Of a DNA stretch of 64,000 bases, positions 8,117-16,963 are shown piece after piece. Under the pieces are notes generated by a model. That model made no database searches. It was given only the letters and a program-made list of their open reading frames with translations, and had not been told where the DNA came from. Made by a program: the position numbers and the translations under genes. The stretch is taken from assembly GCA_024234735.1 (NCBI GenBank), contig JACKNV010000012.1, forward strand, positions 1 through 64,000, written 5' to 3'. The first letter of the stretch is position 1. Every line of letters begins with the position of its first letter. The stretch is from Pseudomonadales bacterium (GTDB lineage Bacteria > Pseudomonadota > Gammaproteobacteria > Pseudomonadales > Halieaceae).

Positions 8117-9403
8117 TCAGGCCCCGGCATCGCGGCGCGCCGCCGCCGGTGCTCGGTCCGGCAGGCAGCGCTCTGTGCGCATGAGGTCGGCCGTGGTCTC
8201 GCGCTCGCGGACCAGGTGAGCGCACTCGCCATCCACCATGACCTCGGGTGGCCGCCCGCGGCTGTTGTAGTTGGAGGCCATGGTAAAGCCGTAGGCGCCG
8301 GCGCCGAACATGGCGAGCAGGTCGCCCTGGGCCAGGCTCAGGGCGCGGTCCTTGCCGAGGAAATCAGCCGTTTCACACACCGGGCCGACGATGTCCCAGC
8401 TGGCCGCCTGGCCGCCGCCGCGGCGATCCACCGGCTGGATGTCCAGCCACGCCTGGTACAGGGCCGGGCGCAGCATGTCGTTCATGGCGGCATCCACCAG
8501 GGCAAAATGATGCTGCGGTGTCGACTTGAGGTATTGCACCCGGGTGACCAGCAGCCCGGCGTTGGCGGTGATGGAGCGGCCCGGCTCGAACAGCAGTTGC
8601 AGTGTGCGCCCCTCGAGGGCACCGCGCAGCGCGCCGATATATTCGCCGACCGAGGGCGGGGCCTCGTCGCGGTAGCACACGCCCAGGCCGCCGCCCAGGT
8701 CCAGGTGACGGATGTGAATGCCCGCCTGCCCGAGGGTGTCCACCAGCCCCAGCAGGCGTTTCAGCGCGTCCAGGAAGGGGCTGATCTCGGTCAGCTGGGA
8801 ACCGATGTGGCAATCCAGGCCCACCACTTCGATATTGTCCAGGCTCGCCGCCCGCTGGTATACCCGCAGGGCCTCGTCCGCGCTGATGCCAAACTTGTTT
8901 TCCCGCAGCCCGGTGGAAATGTAGGGGTGGGTGCGGGCGTCCACATCGGGATTGACGCGCACCGAGACCGGCGCCACTGTGCCCATTTCGCCCGCCACCT
9001 GGTCGAGGGCCTCCAACTCGGCCGCGGATTCCAGGTTGAAACAGTGGATGCCCAACTGCAGCGCCCGGGCCATTTCCGCGCGGGTCTTGCCGACGCCGGA
9101 GAACACCACTTTTGCCGGGTCCCCGCCGGCTGCGAGTACCCGCTCCAGTTCGCCGCCGGAGACGATGTCGAAGCCGGCACCCAGGCGGGCGAGCACATCC
9201 AGGACAGCCAGGTTGGAATTGGCCTTCACCGCGTAGCAGATCAGGTGATCGCAGTCGGCCAGGGCCTGCCGGTACTCACCGAAGGCGCTCTCCAGGGCGG
9301 CGCGGGAATAGACGTAACAGGGGGTGCCGTGGGCAGCGGCGATGTCGCTGACCGCCACGCCTTCGGCGTACAGCTGGCCGTCCCGGTAGGGGAAGTGTTC
9401 CAT
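8117..9403 (-). CDS. lysA: Diaminopimelate decarboxylase
   Basis: This 428-aa PLP enzyme of the alanine-racemase fold makes L-lysine from meso-diaminopimelate. The PLP lysine is in YAVKANSN (about residue 60). HIGSQL, the glycine-rich LDLGGGLGV, the EPGRSI phosphate-binding segment and the C-terminal MASNYNSR region are all present. It lies between lptM (12 bp gap) and dapF (4 bp gap), so the last two steps of lysine synthesis are encoded side by side. Confidence 0.96.
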   Translation of the reverse strand: MEHFPYRDGQLYAEGVAVSDIAAAHGTPCYVYSRAALESAFGEYRQALADCDHLICYAVKANSNLAVLDVLARLGAGFDIVSGGELERVLAAGGDPAKVVFSGVGKTRAEMARALQLGIHCFNLESAAELEALDQVAGEMGTVAPVSVRVNPDVDARTHPYISTGLRENKFGISADEALRVYQRAASLDNIEVVGLDCHIGSQLTEISPFLDALKRLLGLVDTLGQAGIHIRHLDLGGGLGVCYRDEAPPSVGEYIGALRGALEGRTLQLLFEPGRSITANAGLLVTRVQYLKSTPQHHFALVDAAMNDMLRPALYQAWLDIQPVDRRGGGQAASWDIVGPVCETADFLGKDRALSLAQGDLLAMFGAGAYGFTMASNYNSRGRPPEVMVDGECAHLVRERETTADLMRTERCLPDRAPAAARRDAGA

Positions 9404-9415
9404 GGGCAGCTCTCG

Positions 9416-9544
9416 TCAGGTGGCCGGGGTGGTGGCGGTGGCGGGCGGTGGCGGATCCTCGGGCTCGTACAGCGGCCCCATCTGCCCGCAGCCTGCAAGC
9501 AGCAGGATGGCGGCGAGGGCGAGGCTGGTCGGGATGGTTGGCAT
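9416..9544 (-). CDS. lptM: LptM (YifL)-type small outer-membrane lipoprotein
   Basis: This is a 42-aa gene too short for most gene callers. Reading from the ATG at 9544 gives a signal peptide and a lipobox LLAGC with the lipidated Cys at residue 19. The family core GCGQMGPLYEPED follows, then a short Pro/Ala/Thr tail and a TGA at 9416. LptM helps LptD mature at the outer membrane by promoting its native disulfides; that is known from enterobacteria and transferred here. It lies 12 bp before lysA, matching the conserved lptM-(lysA)-dapF order. Confidence 0.88.
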   Translation of the reverse strand: MPTIPTSLALAAILLLAGCGQMGPLYEPEDPPPPATATTPAT

Positions 9545-9670
9545 GGGGCGGGTTCCAGCTGGCAAAGCGGGGAATTATAGCGTTGCCTGGAAAGCGGCGC
9601 GAGCAGACCGTATCATTGTTTTCACGGCCGCTCGCCCCGGGTGGCCTCCTGGCGTATACCCGGAGGATGA

Positions 9671-10654
9671 ATGCCCAACTCGGTTTTGCGGCGCCTGTGC
9701 GCGGTGGCGGCGACCGCTGGCGCCTTGTCGGCAGCGGCGGCGGAGCAGCCGCTGTACGTCAAGAATCTCAGCCCGGTCACGGGCTTGCTGGGCCTTCCCG
9801 CCCAGCGCGCGGCCGAGACCCAGCCCCGCGGGCAACTGGGCGCGGCCCTGCACAGCAGCGTCGCCAATATTTATGTGAGTGACAGCAGCCAGAGCGAGTC
9901 CCTGAACCTGGACGGCGAAACCCTGCGCTTCGCCCTGGACCTGCGCTATGGCCTGGCCGAGCGCTGGGATGTACAACTGGAGGTGCCGTGGCTGAAGCAG
10001 AGCGGCGGCGAACTGGATAAGTTCATCGACAACTGGCACGACCTGTGGGGTATGCCCGACGGCGGCCGCTCGGATGTGCCCAGGAACCTGCTCGACTACC
10101 AGTACGTCTCTGCCGACGGCGGCTTCCTGCTGGACAACAGTGATTCCGGGTTGGGCGATATCACCGTGTCGCTCAACTATGCTTTCTACCAGCACGGCGA
10201 CGCGGTGGCCGGCCTGGGGCTGGGCTACAAGTTCGGCACCGGCGACGACGAACAGTTCCTGGGCAGTGGTGCGGATGACTACTATATCGCCCTGCGTTTT
10301 TCCGGCGCCCATCTGTCGAACCTGCCCCTGCGCTGGCACGGCCAGGTGGGTTACCTGCGCGCCGGTGACAGCGACCTGTTGCAAGGGTTCCAGGAGCGCA
10401 ACCTGTGGTTCGCCGGGCTGGGGCTGGATTGGCGGGTCGCGGAGCGCTGGTCCCTGCTGGCCCAGGTGGACAGCAATGCCGCGCCCACCGACAGCCAGCT
10501 TACTGCCCTGGGCGACCCCGGGGTGACCCTTAGCGGCGGCGTACGCTGGCGTTTCGCGCCCCGCTGGTCGGTGGATGCGAGCCTGGTGGAGGACATCGCG
10601 GTGGAGACTGCCGCCGATGTCGTCTTCCAGGCCACCCTGCGCTACGGCGAGTAG
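9671..10654 (+). CDS. DUF3187-type outer-membrane protein
   Basis: This 327-aa predicted beta-barrel protein has a cleaved signal peptide (cut near ALSAAAAEQ, about residue 24). Repeated amphipathic strands follow, with conserved phrases such as LDLRYGLAERWDVQLEVPWL and GDITVSLNYAFY. It ends in a barrel-like strand (VVFQATLRYGE). The pattern resembles DUF3187 proteins, whose function is unknown. GGAGG at 9662-9666 fixes the ATG at 9671. It diverges from lptM and converges with argH. Confidence 0.68.
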   Translation: MPNSVLRRLCAVAATAGALSAAAAEQPLYVKNLSPVTGLLGLPAQRAAETQPRGQLGAALHSSVANIYVSDSSQSESLNLDGETLRFALDLRYGLAERWDVQLEVPWLKQSGGELDKFIDNWHDLWGMPDGGRSDVPRNLLDYQYVSADGGFLLDNSDSGLGDITVSLNYAFYQHGDAVAGLGLGYKFGTGDDEQFLGSGADDYYIALRFSGAHLSNLPLRWHGQVGYLRAGDSDLLQGFQERNLWFAGLGLDWRVAERWSLLAQVDSNAAPTDSQLTALGDPGVTLSGGVRWRFAPRWSVDASLVEDIAVETAADVVFQATLRYGE

Positions 10655-10666
10655 GGGCAGCGCCGC

Positions 10667-12064
10667 TCAGCGTTGTTCCAGCTTGCGCAGCGCTCGCTGC
10701 GCCGCCGCCGCAACCTGCGCGGGCGCGGTGCCGCCGAGGTGGTCGCGCGCCGCCACCGAGCCCTCCAGGGTCAGCACCGCGAACACGTCCTCGCCGATAT
10801 CCGGGCAGAACGCCTGCAGGGTCTCCAGCGGCATCTCCGCCAGGTCCAGATTACTGGCCACCCCGTGGGCCACCGCCTTGCCCACCACCTCGTGGGCATC
10901 CCGAAAGGGCAGTCCCAGGCGCACCAGGTAATCCGCCAGGTCCGTGGCGGTGGAAAAACCGCGGCGCGCTGCCTCGCGCATCTGTCGCGCTTTCGGCTTG
11001 ATGGCCGGCACCATGTCGGCGAAAGCGCGCAGGCAATCGAGCACGGTATCGACAGTGTCGAACAGCGGCTCCTTGTCTTCCTGGTTGTCCTTGTTGTACG
11101 CCAGCGGCTGGCTTTTCATCAGGGTCAGCAGGCTGACGAGGTGGCCGTTGACCCGGCCGACCTTGCCGCGCACCAGTTCCGGTACGTCCGGGTTTTTTTT
11201 CTGCGGCATGATGGAGGAGCCGGTGCAGAAGCGGTCCGGCAACTCGATGAAATCGAACTGGGCGGACGTCCACAGCACCAACTCCTCCGCCATGCGCGAC
11301 AGGTGGGTCAGCAGCAGGGCGGCAAAGGCGCAGAACTCGATGGCAAAGTCCCGGTCGGAGACGGAATCCAGGGAGTTCTCCGTGGGGGCATCGAAACCCA
11401 GCGCTGCCGCCGTGCGGGCGCGATCGATGGGGTAGGTGGTACCGGCCAGGGCCGCCGCCCCCAGGGGCGAGCGGTTGAGCCGCTTGCGACAGTCCTGCAG
11501 GCGGCCGTAGTCGCGCTGCAGCATCTCGTTCCAGGCCAGCAGGTGATGGCCGAAGGTAACCGGCTGGGCGGTTTGCAGATGGGTGAAGCCCGGCATGATG
11601 GTGTCGGTATTGCTGGCGGCCAGGGTGACGGTGCCGTGCTGCAGGCGGGTCAGCTCCCCGGCGATGCTGTCGATGGCGGAGCGCAGGTACAGGCGGATGT
11701 CGGTCGCCACCTGGTCGTTGCGAGAGCGGCCGGTGTGCAGCTTCTTGCCGGTGATGCCGATCAGCTCGGTCAATCTTGCCTCGATGTTCATATGCACATC
11801 TTCCAGTTCGATCGACCACTGGAAGCTGCCGTCGCGTATTTCCTCCTGTACCTGGGAGAGGCCATCGCGAATCGCCGCCAGCTCCTCGTCGCTGAGCACG
11901 CCCGCGGCGCACAGCATGTCGGCGTGGGCCAGCGATCCGGCGATGTCCTCGGCGGCCATGCGCCGGTCGAAATCCACCGAGGCGGTGAAGCGCTGCACGA
12001 AGCTGTCGGTAGCCTCGGTGAAGCGCCCGCCCCAAAGCTTGCTGGTGTCCTGTTGTTTGCTCAT
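10667..12064 (-). CDS. argH: Argininosuccinate lyase
   Basis: ArgH splits argininosuccinate into arginine and fumarate, the last step of arginine synthesis. The 465-aa protein carries the superfamily signature GSSIMPQKKNPD, the N-terminal LWGGRF, and HTGRSRNDQV and PGFTHLQTAQP motifs. The start is the ATG at 12064 (MSKQQDTSKLWGGRF); the open frame upstream is spurious and covers the divergent algZ promoter and coding region. The order argH | algZ-algR-hemC matches Pseudomonas and relatives. Confidence 0.96.
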   Translation of the reverse strand: MSKQQDTSKLWGGRFTEATDSFVQRFTASVDFDRRMAAEDIAGSLAHADMLCAAGVLSDEELAAIRDGLSQVQEEIRDGSFQWSIELEDVHMNIEARLTELIGITGKKLHTGRSRNDQVATDIRLYLRSAIDSIAGELTRLQHGTVTLAASNTDTIMPGFTHLQTAQPVTFGHHLLAWNEMLQRDYGRLQDCRKRLNRSPLGAAALAGTTYPIDRARTAAALGFDAPTENSLDSVSDRDFAIEFCAFAALLLTHLSRMAEELVLWTSAQFDFIELPDRFCTGSSIMPQKKNPDVPELVRGKVGRVNGHLVSLLTLMKSQPLAYNKDNQEDKEPLFDTVDTVLDCLRAFADMVPAIKPKARQMREAARRGFSTATDLADYLVRLGLPFRDAHEVVGKAVAHGVASNLDLAEMPLETLQAFCPDIGEDVFAVLTLEGSVAARDHLGGTAPAQVAAAAQRALRKLEQR

Positions 12065-12205
12065 CTGGAGAGAATTCCTGCTGTGGTAACAAGGTGTCGG
12101 GCGCGACGCAGTGGCCGGCGGCGCTGCCGCCGCACAGGCAGATTGGGCTTGTCCGCACCTGGCAAGGGTGCAAGTATACCAGCTATCTTTGCGAGAGAAC
12201 GGACT

Positions 12206-13270
12206 ATGCAGGCTGCACCCGAACAGGTGGCACAGGCAGGCTGGAAAGCGGCTTCGGGGGAATGCCTTATTCCCGATCTGTGCGCCCCGCGTTCGGTACT
12301 CACCATGGTTCTGCTGGTCGAACTCATGGTGCTGGTGTTCACCCTCAGCAGCAGTTCCCTGGTGGCGTTCAACTGGGACCTGCTGGCGGTCTGCTCGCTG
12401 TTCGGCCAGTGGGTAGTACTGCTCAGCGCCGCGGTGATGTGCGCCCTGCGCAGGTCCCTGAATCGCCTGCGCATGCCGCTGGCTGCATGCTGCTGTCTGC
12501 TGGTGGTAATGGTCACCACGGCGCTGAGCAGCATCGCCGCCCGCGCGGCCCTGCCGATTCTGTTCGCCGACAGTGGCGATACCGGCTGGTGGCTGTTGCG
12601 CAACCTGCTGGTGGCGGCCGTACTGGCGGGCATCGTGCTGCGCTATTTCTATTTGCAACAACAGCTTCAGCTGCAGCAGAAAATGGAGTTGCTCGCCAGG
12701 CTCGATGCCCTGCGCGCCCGCATTCGCCCCCATTTCCTGTTCAATACACTCAACAGTATTGCCAGCCTCATCATGTCCCGCCCCGCGGAGGCCGAACGCG
12801 TGGTAGAGGACCTGGCGGAATTGATGCGGGTCAGCCTGCAGGATGGTCGCCGCGACGCCACGGTGGCGGATGAACTGCGCATCTGTGAGCTGTACCTGGG
12901 TATCGAGCAGCTGCGCCTGGGGGAGCGGCTGCAGCTGGACTGGCAGATCGATCCGGCGGTGCGGGAAAAGCCCATGCCCAGCCTGTTGCTGCAGCCACTG
13001 GTGGAAAACGCCGTCTACCACGGAGTGGCGCAGTTGCCCGCCGGCGGCACGGTCGCCATCCGCGTGGCCGAGGACGCGGGGCGGGTGTCGATCGTGGTGG
13101 AAAATCCCGCCCCGCAACAGGCGGCGCGCAGTGCCGGGCACCGGATCGCACTGGAAAATATCGGCCAGCGCCTGCATGCGCTGTACGGCTCCGCCGGCCG
13201 CCTGCAGATCGAGCGTCCCGCCGGTGGCTACCGGGTCGAGTTGAGCTACCCGCTGCAGGATGCGGCGTGA
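12206..13270 (+). CDS. algZ: AlgZ/FimS-type sensor histidine kinase (LytS family)
   Basis: This 354-aa inner-membrane kinase has four or five hydrophobic segments at residues about 30-155. The His-kinase region begins RIRPHFLFNTLNS, where the His in PHFLFN is the predicted phosphorylation site. An HATPase domain follows, with LLLQPLVENAVYHG as the N box. AlgZ partners the response regulator encoded next. The ATG at 12206 is chosen from hydropathy, GAGA upstream, and distance from argH. Its TGA overlaps the algR GTG by 4 bp, which implies translational coupling. Confidence 0.87.
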   Translation: MQAAPEQVAQAGWKAASGECLIPDLCAPRSVLTMVLLVELMVLVFTLSSSSLVAFNWDLLAVCSLFGQWVVLLSAAVMCALRRSLNRLRMPLAACCCLLVVMVTTALSSIAARAALPILFADSGDTGWWLLRNLLVAAVLAGIVLRYFYLQQQLQLQQKMELLARLDALRARIRPHFLFNTLNSIASLIMSRPAEAERVVEDLAELMRVSLQDGRRDATVADELRICELYLGIEQLRLGERLQLDWQIDPAVREKPMPSLLLQPLVENAVYHGVAQLPAGGTVAIRVAEDAGRVSIVVENPAPQQAARSAGHRIALENIGQRLHALYGSAGRLQIERPAGGYRVELSYPLQDAA

Positions 13271-14034
13271 ACATCCTCATAGTAGACGATGAAAGCCTGG
13301 CCAGGGAGCGCCTGCAGCGACTGGTCGGCGCCCTGCAGCCGGACGCGTGCTGCTGGCAGGCGGCCACCGGTGAGCAGGCACTGGAACAGGTCCAGGCGTG
13401 CAGCCCGGACCTGATCCTGCTGGATATTCGCATGCCGGGCATGGATGGCATCGAGCTGGCCGCCCACCTGGACAATCTGCCGCAGCCCCCGGCCGTTATT
13501 TTCTGCACGGCCTATGACGAATACGCCCTGCAGGCCCTGCGCCACCAGGCGGTGGCGTATCTGCTCAAGCCGGTGCGCGAAAGCGAACTGGCGCGTGCCC
13601 TCGCCGGCGCCGGTCGCATCAATCGCATGCAGCTCGCCTCGCTGGCCGCGGCGGGTGGACGCGGCGCCGGGCCGGCCGAGGCCAATGCCGCGAACGCTGG
13701 CCTGCGCACCCGGCTGGTCAGCCATACCCATCGCGGGGTCGCCACCGTGGCAGTGGAGGACGTGCGCTGCCTGCTGGCGGACCAGAAATACGTAACCGCC
13801 TGCAGCCCCGGCAGCGAGCTCATCATTTCCGACTCCCTCAAGGAACTGGAGGAGGAATTCGGCGACCGCTTCCTGCGGGTGCATCGCAACGCCCTGGTGG
13901 CGCTCGCCCATGTGCAGCGCTTGGAGCGACAGCCCGACGGGCGCTGGTGCGCGGTGCTGGAGGGGGTCGACAAGCGGCCGGCGGTCAGCCGCCGCCACCT
14001 GGCGCAGGCCAAGCAACGGGTTGCCTCTGCCTGA
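13267..14034 (+). CDS. algR: AlgR-type LytTR response regulator
   Basis: This 255-aa regulator has a receiver domain at residues 1-120: acidic pocket D7-D8, phosphoacceptor D53 in LLDIRMPG, conserved Lys in LLKPV. A LytTR DNA-binding domain covers about 150-250 (RFLRVHRNALVAL). In Pseudomonas AlgR controls alginate, type IV pili and virulence; the target set in this organism is unknown. The start is a GTG overlapping the algZ stop. The pilus ATPase gene pilU elsewhere in the window is a plausible but unproven target. Confidence 0.9.
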   Translation: MNILIVDDESLARERLQRLVGALQPDACCWQAATGEQALEQVQACSPDLILLDIRMPGMDGIELAAHLDNLPQPPAVIFCTAYDEYALQALRHQAVAYLLKPVRESELARALAGAGRINRMQLASLAAAGGRGAGPAEANAANAGLRTRLVSHTHRGVATVAVEDVRCLLADQKYVTACSPGSELIISDSLKELEEEFGDRFLRVHRNALVALAHVQRLERQPDGRWCAVLEGVDKRPAVSRRHLAQAKQRVASA

Positions 14035-14100
14035 CCTGCCTCGGTCGCTGCCGTCTGCGCCTGCTGCTATCATGGGCGCCAGCCAATCAGGAACTACCCT

Positions 14101-15030
14101 ATGTCCGTTATTACCATCGCCACCCGGGAGAGCCCGCTGGCTCTGTGGCAGGCCGAGTTTGTGCAGGCCGAACTGCAGCGTTGTCATCCCGGCCTGACCG
14201 TGGAGCTGCTGGGCATGACGTCGCGCGGTGACCAGTTGCTGGATGTGCCGCTGGCCAAGGTGGGGGGCAAGGGCCTGTTCGTCAAGGAGCTGGAAACCGC
14301 CCTGTTGGACGCGCGCGCGGACATCGCGGTGCATTCGATGAAGGACGTGCCCATGGAATTCCCCGCGGGGTTGGGTCTGGGGGCTATCTGCCAGCGGGAA
14401 GACCCCAGCGACGCCTTCGTCAGCAATCGCTATCGCACCCTGGAGGAATTACCGCCTGGCAGCGTCGTGGGCACCTCCAGCCTGCGGCGGGAGTGCCAGT
14501 TGCGGGCGCGCCGTCCCGATCTGGAGGTGCGTTTCCTGCGCGGCAATGTCAACAGCCGGCTGCGCAAGCTGGACGCGGGCGAATACGACGCGGTGATTCT
14601 GGCCAGTGCCGGTCTGATACGCCTGGGCTTTGCCGGGCGCATTGCCCAGCGGCTGGCGGTGGAAGACTCCCTGCCCGCCGGCGGCCAGGGCGCCGTGGGC
14701 ATAGAGCTGCGCCGGGATGACCAGCGGGTCCGGGAGCTGTTGCGGGTGCTGCACCATGAGCCCACGGCCCAGCGGGTCAGCTCCGAGCGCGCCATGAATC
14801 ATCGCCTGCAGGGGGGCTGCCAGGTGCCCATTGCCTGCTACGCGGAGCACCAGGCCGGCGGCGAACGCCTGTGGCTGCGCGGACTGGTGGGCCGGCCAGA
14901 TGGCACACAGTTACTGCGCGCCGAGGGAGAGGCCCCCGTCGCGGAGGCGGAGCAGCTGGGTATCCGGGTCGCCGAAGCGCTGCTGGCACAGGGTGCGGCC
15001 GATATCCTGGCCGAGGTATATGGCAGCTGA
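14101..15030 (+). CDS. hemC: Hydroxymethylbilane synthase (porphobilinogen deaminase)
   Basis: HemC joins four porphobilinogen molecules into hydroxymethylbilane. The 309-aa protein has the N-terminal IATRESPLALWQA, the active-site HSMKDVP and the cofactor-binding Cys in GGCQVPIACYAE (about residue 240). AGGAAC precedes the ATG. The last 11 bp overlap hemD, so translation is coupled. It follows algR by 66 bp. Confidence 0.97.
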   Translation: MSVITIATRESPLALWQAEFVQAELQRCHPGLTVELLGMTSRGDQLLDVPLAKVGGKGLFVKELETALLDARADIAVHSMKDVPMEFPAGLGLGAICQREDPSDAFVSNRYRTLEELPPGSVVGTSSLRRECQLRARRPDLEVRFLRGNVNSRLRKLDAGEYDAVILASAGLIRLGFAGRIAQRLAVEDSLPAGGQGAVGIELRRDDQRVRELLRVLHHEPTAQRVSSERAMNHRLQGGCQVPIACYAEHQAGGERLWLRGLVGRPDGTQLLRAEGEAPVAEAEQLGIRVAEALLAQGAADILAEVYGS

Positions 15031-15790
15031 GACGATCCTGGTAACCCGGCCCCTGGGCCAGGGCGAGACACTGTGCCAGGCCCTGCAGCGCGCCGGCTTT
15101 CGCGCCTGCCAGCTGCCGCTGCTGCAGCTGGAAGCTCTGCCGGAGTTGTCTGCCGCCGCCCGCCGCAGCGTCCAGGGGCTGGCGCAGTACCGACGTGTGA
15201 TAGTGGTGAGCGGCAACGCGGTTCACCATGGCATGCCCTGGATCGAGCGTTACTGGCCCCGCTTGCCGCCCGGGCCGGCCTGGTACGCCGTGGGGGAGGC
15301 TACCGCCCGGGCACTGCGGGCTCACGGGATACAGGCGCGGACGCCGGGCATCGATATGACCAGTGAGGGCCTGCTGGCTTTGCCGGAGCTGCAGGCAGTC
15401 AGTGGCGAGCGGCTGCTTATCATCAAGGGCGAGGGCGGGCGCGGGGCGCTGCGCGCGGAGTTGACACGGCGCGGCGCCCGGGTCGACGAGCTGGCCTGCT
15501 ACCGCCGCGGTTGCCCCGGCTACGCCGCCGGAGAAGTGGCCGCCAGGCTGGCCCAGTGGCAAATTGACGTGGTGTTGATCAGCAGCGGGGAGGGGCTCGC
15601 CAACCTGCTGGCATTGCTTAGCCCCGCAGAAACCTCTAAGTTTATCGGTATCACCCTGCTGGTGCCGTCGTCGCGGGTAGCCGCGCTTGCCCACCGGGCC
15701 GGTTTCAGGCAGGTGATCACGGCAGAAAACGCCTCGGACGATGCCATGGTGCGCGCCCTGGGAGACTGGCAAACCGGTGCTGGAGAATAA
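15020..15790 (+). CDS. hemD: Uroporphyrinogen-III synthase
   Basis: This 256-aa, poorly conserved two-domain enzyme closes hydroxymethylbilane to uroporphyrinogen III. Recognisable parts are the N-terminal ILVTRPLGQ, the YAVGEATARAL segment, and ELACYRRGCP before the second-domain crossover. The ATG at 15020 overlaps the end of hemC and has GAGG 3 bp upstream. An in-frame extension into hemC is spurious. Position between hemC and hemX confirms the call. Confidence 0.9.
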   Translation: MAAETILVTRPLGQGETLCQALQRAGFRACQLPLLQLEALPELSAAARRSVQGLAQYRRVIVVSGNAVHHGMPWIERYWPRLPPGPAWYAVGEATARALRAHGIQARTPGIDMTSEGLLALPELQAVSGERLLIIKGEGGRGALRAELTRRGARVDELACYRRGCPGYAAGEVAARLAQWQIDVVLISSGEGLANLLALLSPAETSKFIGITLLVPSSRVAALAHRAGFRQVITAENASDDAMVRALGDWQTGAGE

Positions 15791-15793
15791 CGC

Positions 15794-16960
15794 GTGAGTG
15801 ATCGGCAGGATAACAACGAAGGACAACCGGAGCAGCAGGTTGCGGCGGTTGAGCAGGCTTCACAGGATAGCAGTGCGCCGGCGCCTGCTGCCCCCGTCAG
15901 CACAGCGCCGCCAGCGGCGAGGAAAGGGTCTGGGCCGGTTGCCTGGCTGGCCCTGCTGCTGGTGCTGGCCCTGGCTGGCGGCCTGGGGTGGTACCTGCAG
16001 GAGCTGCGCCGCGAGGCGGCACAGACCGATACCCGCCTGCAGGCTGTGGAAGCGCTGGGCAGTCGTGACCAGGGCGACCTGCAACAACTGGAGCGGCGCC
16101 TGCAGGAGCAGTTGCAAACCGGCCTGGCCAGGGCCGCTGACAGCGTCGCCGCAGTCAGCGGCGAATATGCCGAACTCGGCCAGCGCCTGGCCGCGCAACA
16201 GGCGGAGCTGGCGGCGCAGCGCGCCGAACTGGCCGGATACGCCGCCACCGACCGCCAGGCCTGGTTGCTCGCCGAAGTGCAGTACCTGCTGCGCCTGGCC
16301 AACCAGCGGCTGGTCATGGCTGGTGATACCAGCGCCGCGCAGGCCCTGCTGGGCAGCGCCGACAAGATACTGGTGGAACTCGATGATGCCGGCCTGCACG
16401 GCGTGCGCGCCGCGGTCGCGGCGGACCTCGCGGCGGTGCGGGCGGTTCCCTCGCTGGATGTGGAGGGCATTTACCTGCGCCTGGCGGCCCTGGTCGAGCA
16501 GGCTGGCGAACTGCAGATCTTCCAGCTGCCGGCACGTGCCGAGCCGGCGGCGCCGGCCCCCGCCGACAGCTGGCAGGCCCGCTTGCGGCAGGGCTACCAG
16601 CAGGCGCTGGCCAAGCTGTCCAGCTATATCGTCATCCGCCGGCGGGATGCCCCGATGCAGGTGCTGATGGATCCCCAGTGGGAGGGGCTGGTGCGGCAGA
16701 ACCTGCGTATGCTGCTGGAGCAGGCCCAGGTGGCGCTGCTGTCCGGCAATGCCGAGCTGTACCGGGCCAGCCTGGAGCGGGCCGGGCACTGGGTGGCGGA
16801 ATTCTTCGACTCGGATGCGGCTCGCGCCCGTGCCATGGACGCCGAGATAGAGAGCCTGCTGGGGGTCGACGTGGCTGTGCAGCTGCCGGACACCTCCCGC
16901 TCGCTGCAGGCCCTGGATGACGCCATGCAGCAGCGCCTGCAGGCCGTTGACGCGGAGTAG
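15794..16960 (+). CDS. hemX: HemX-type membrane protein
   Basis: This 388-aa protein matches the HemX family, once annotated as uroporphyrinogen-III C-methyltransferase but lacking that enzyme's fold. A short Gln/Ala/Pro-rich cytoplasmic start leads to one membrane helix (residues about 52-72). A long coiled coil (about 75-150) and a helical periplasmic domain containing QAWLLAEVQYLLRLANQRL follow. Its exact function is not settled. It starts with GTG three bases after the hemD stop. Confidence 0.87.
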   Translation: MSDRQDNNEGQPEQQVAAVEQASQDSSAPAPAAPVSTAPPAARKGSGPVAWLALLLVLALAGGLGWYLQELRREAAQTDTRLQAVEALGSRDQGDLQQLERRLQEQLQTGLARAADSVAAVSGEYAELGQRLAAQQAELAAQRAELAGYAATDRQAWLLAEVQYLLRLANQRLVMAGDTSAAQALLGSADKILVELDDAGLHGVRAAVAADLAAVRAVPSLDVEGIYLRLAALVEQAGELQIFQLPARAEPAAPAPADSWQARLRQGYQQALAKLSSYIVIRRRDAPMQVLMDPQWEGLVRQNLRMLLEQAQVALLSGNAELYRASLERAGHWVAEFFDSDAARARAMDAEIESLLGVDVAVQLPDTSRSLQALDDAMQQRLQAVDAE

Positions 16961-16963
16961 GCC

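Noticed and set aside
10673..12205. Long N-terminal extension of the AlgZ frame
   Set aside because: It covers argH in antisense; the kinase starts at its first membrane helix at 12206.
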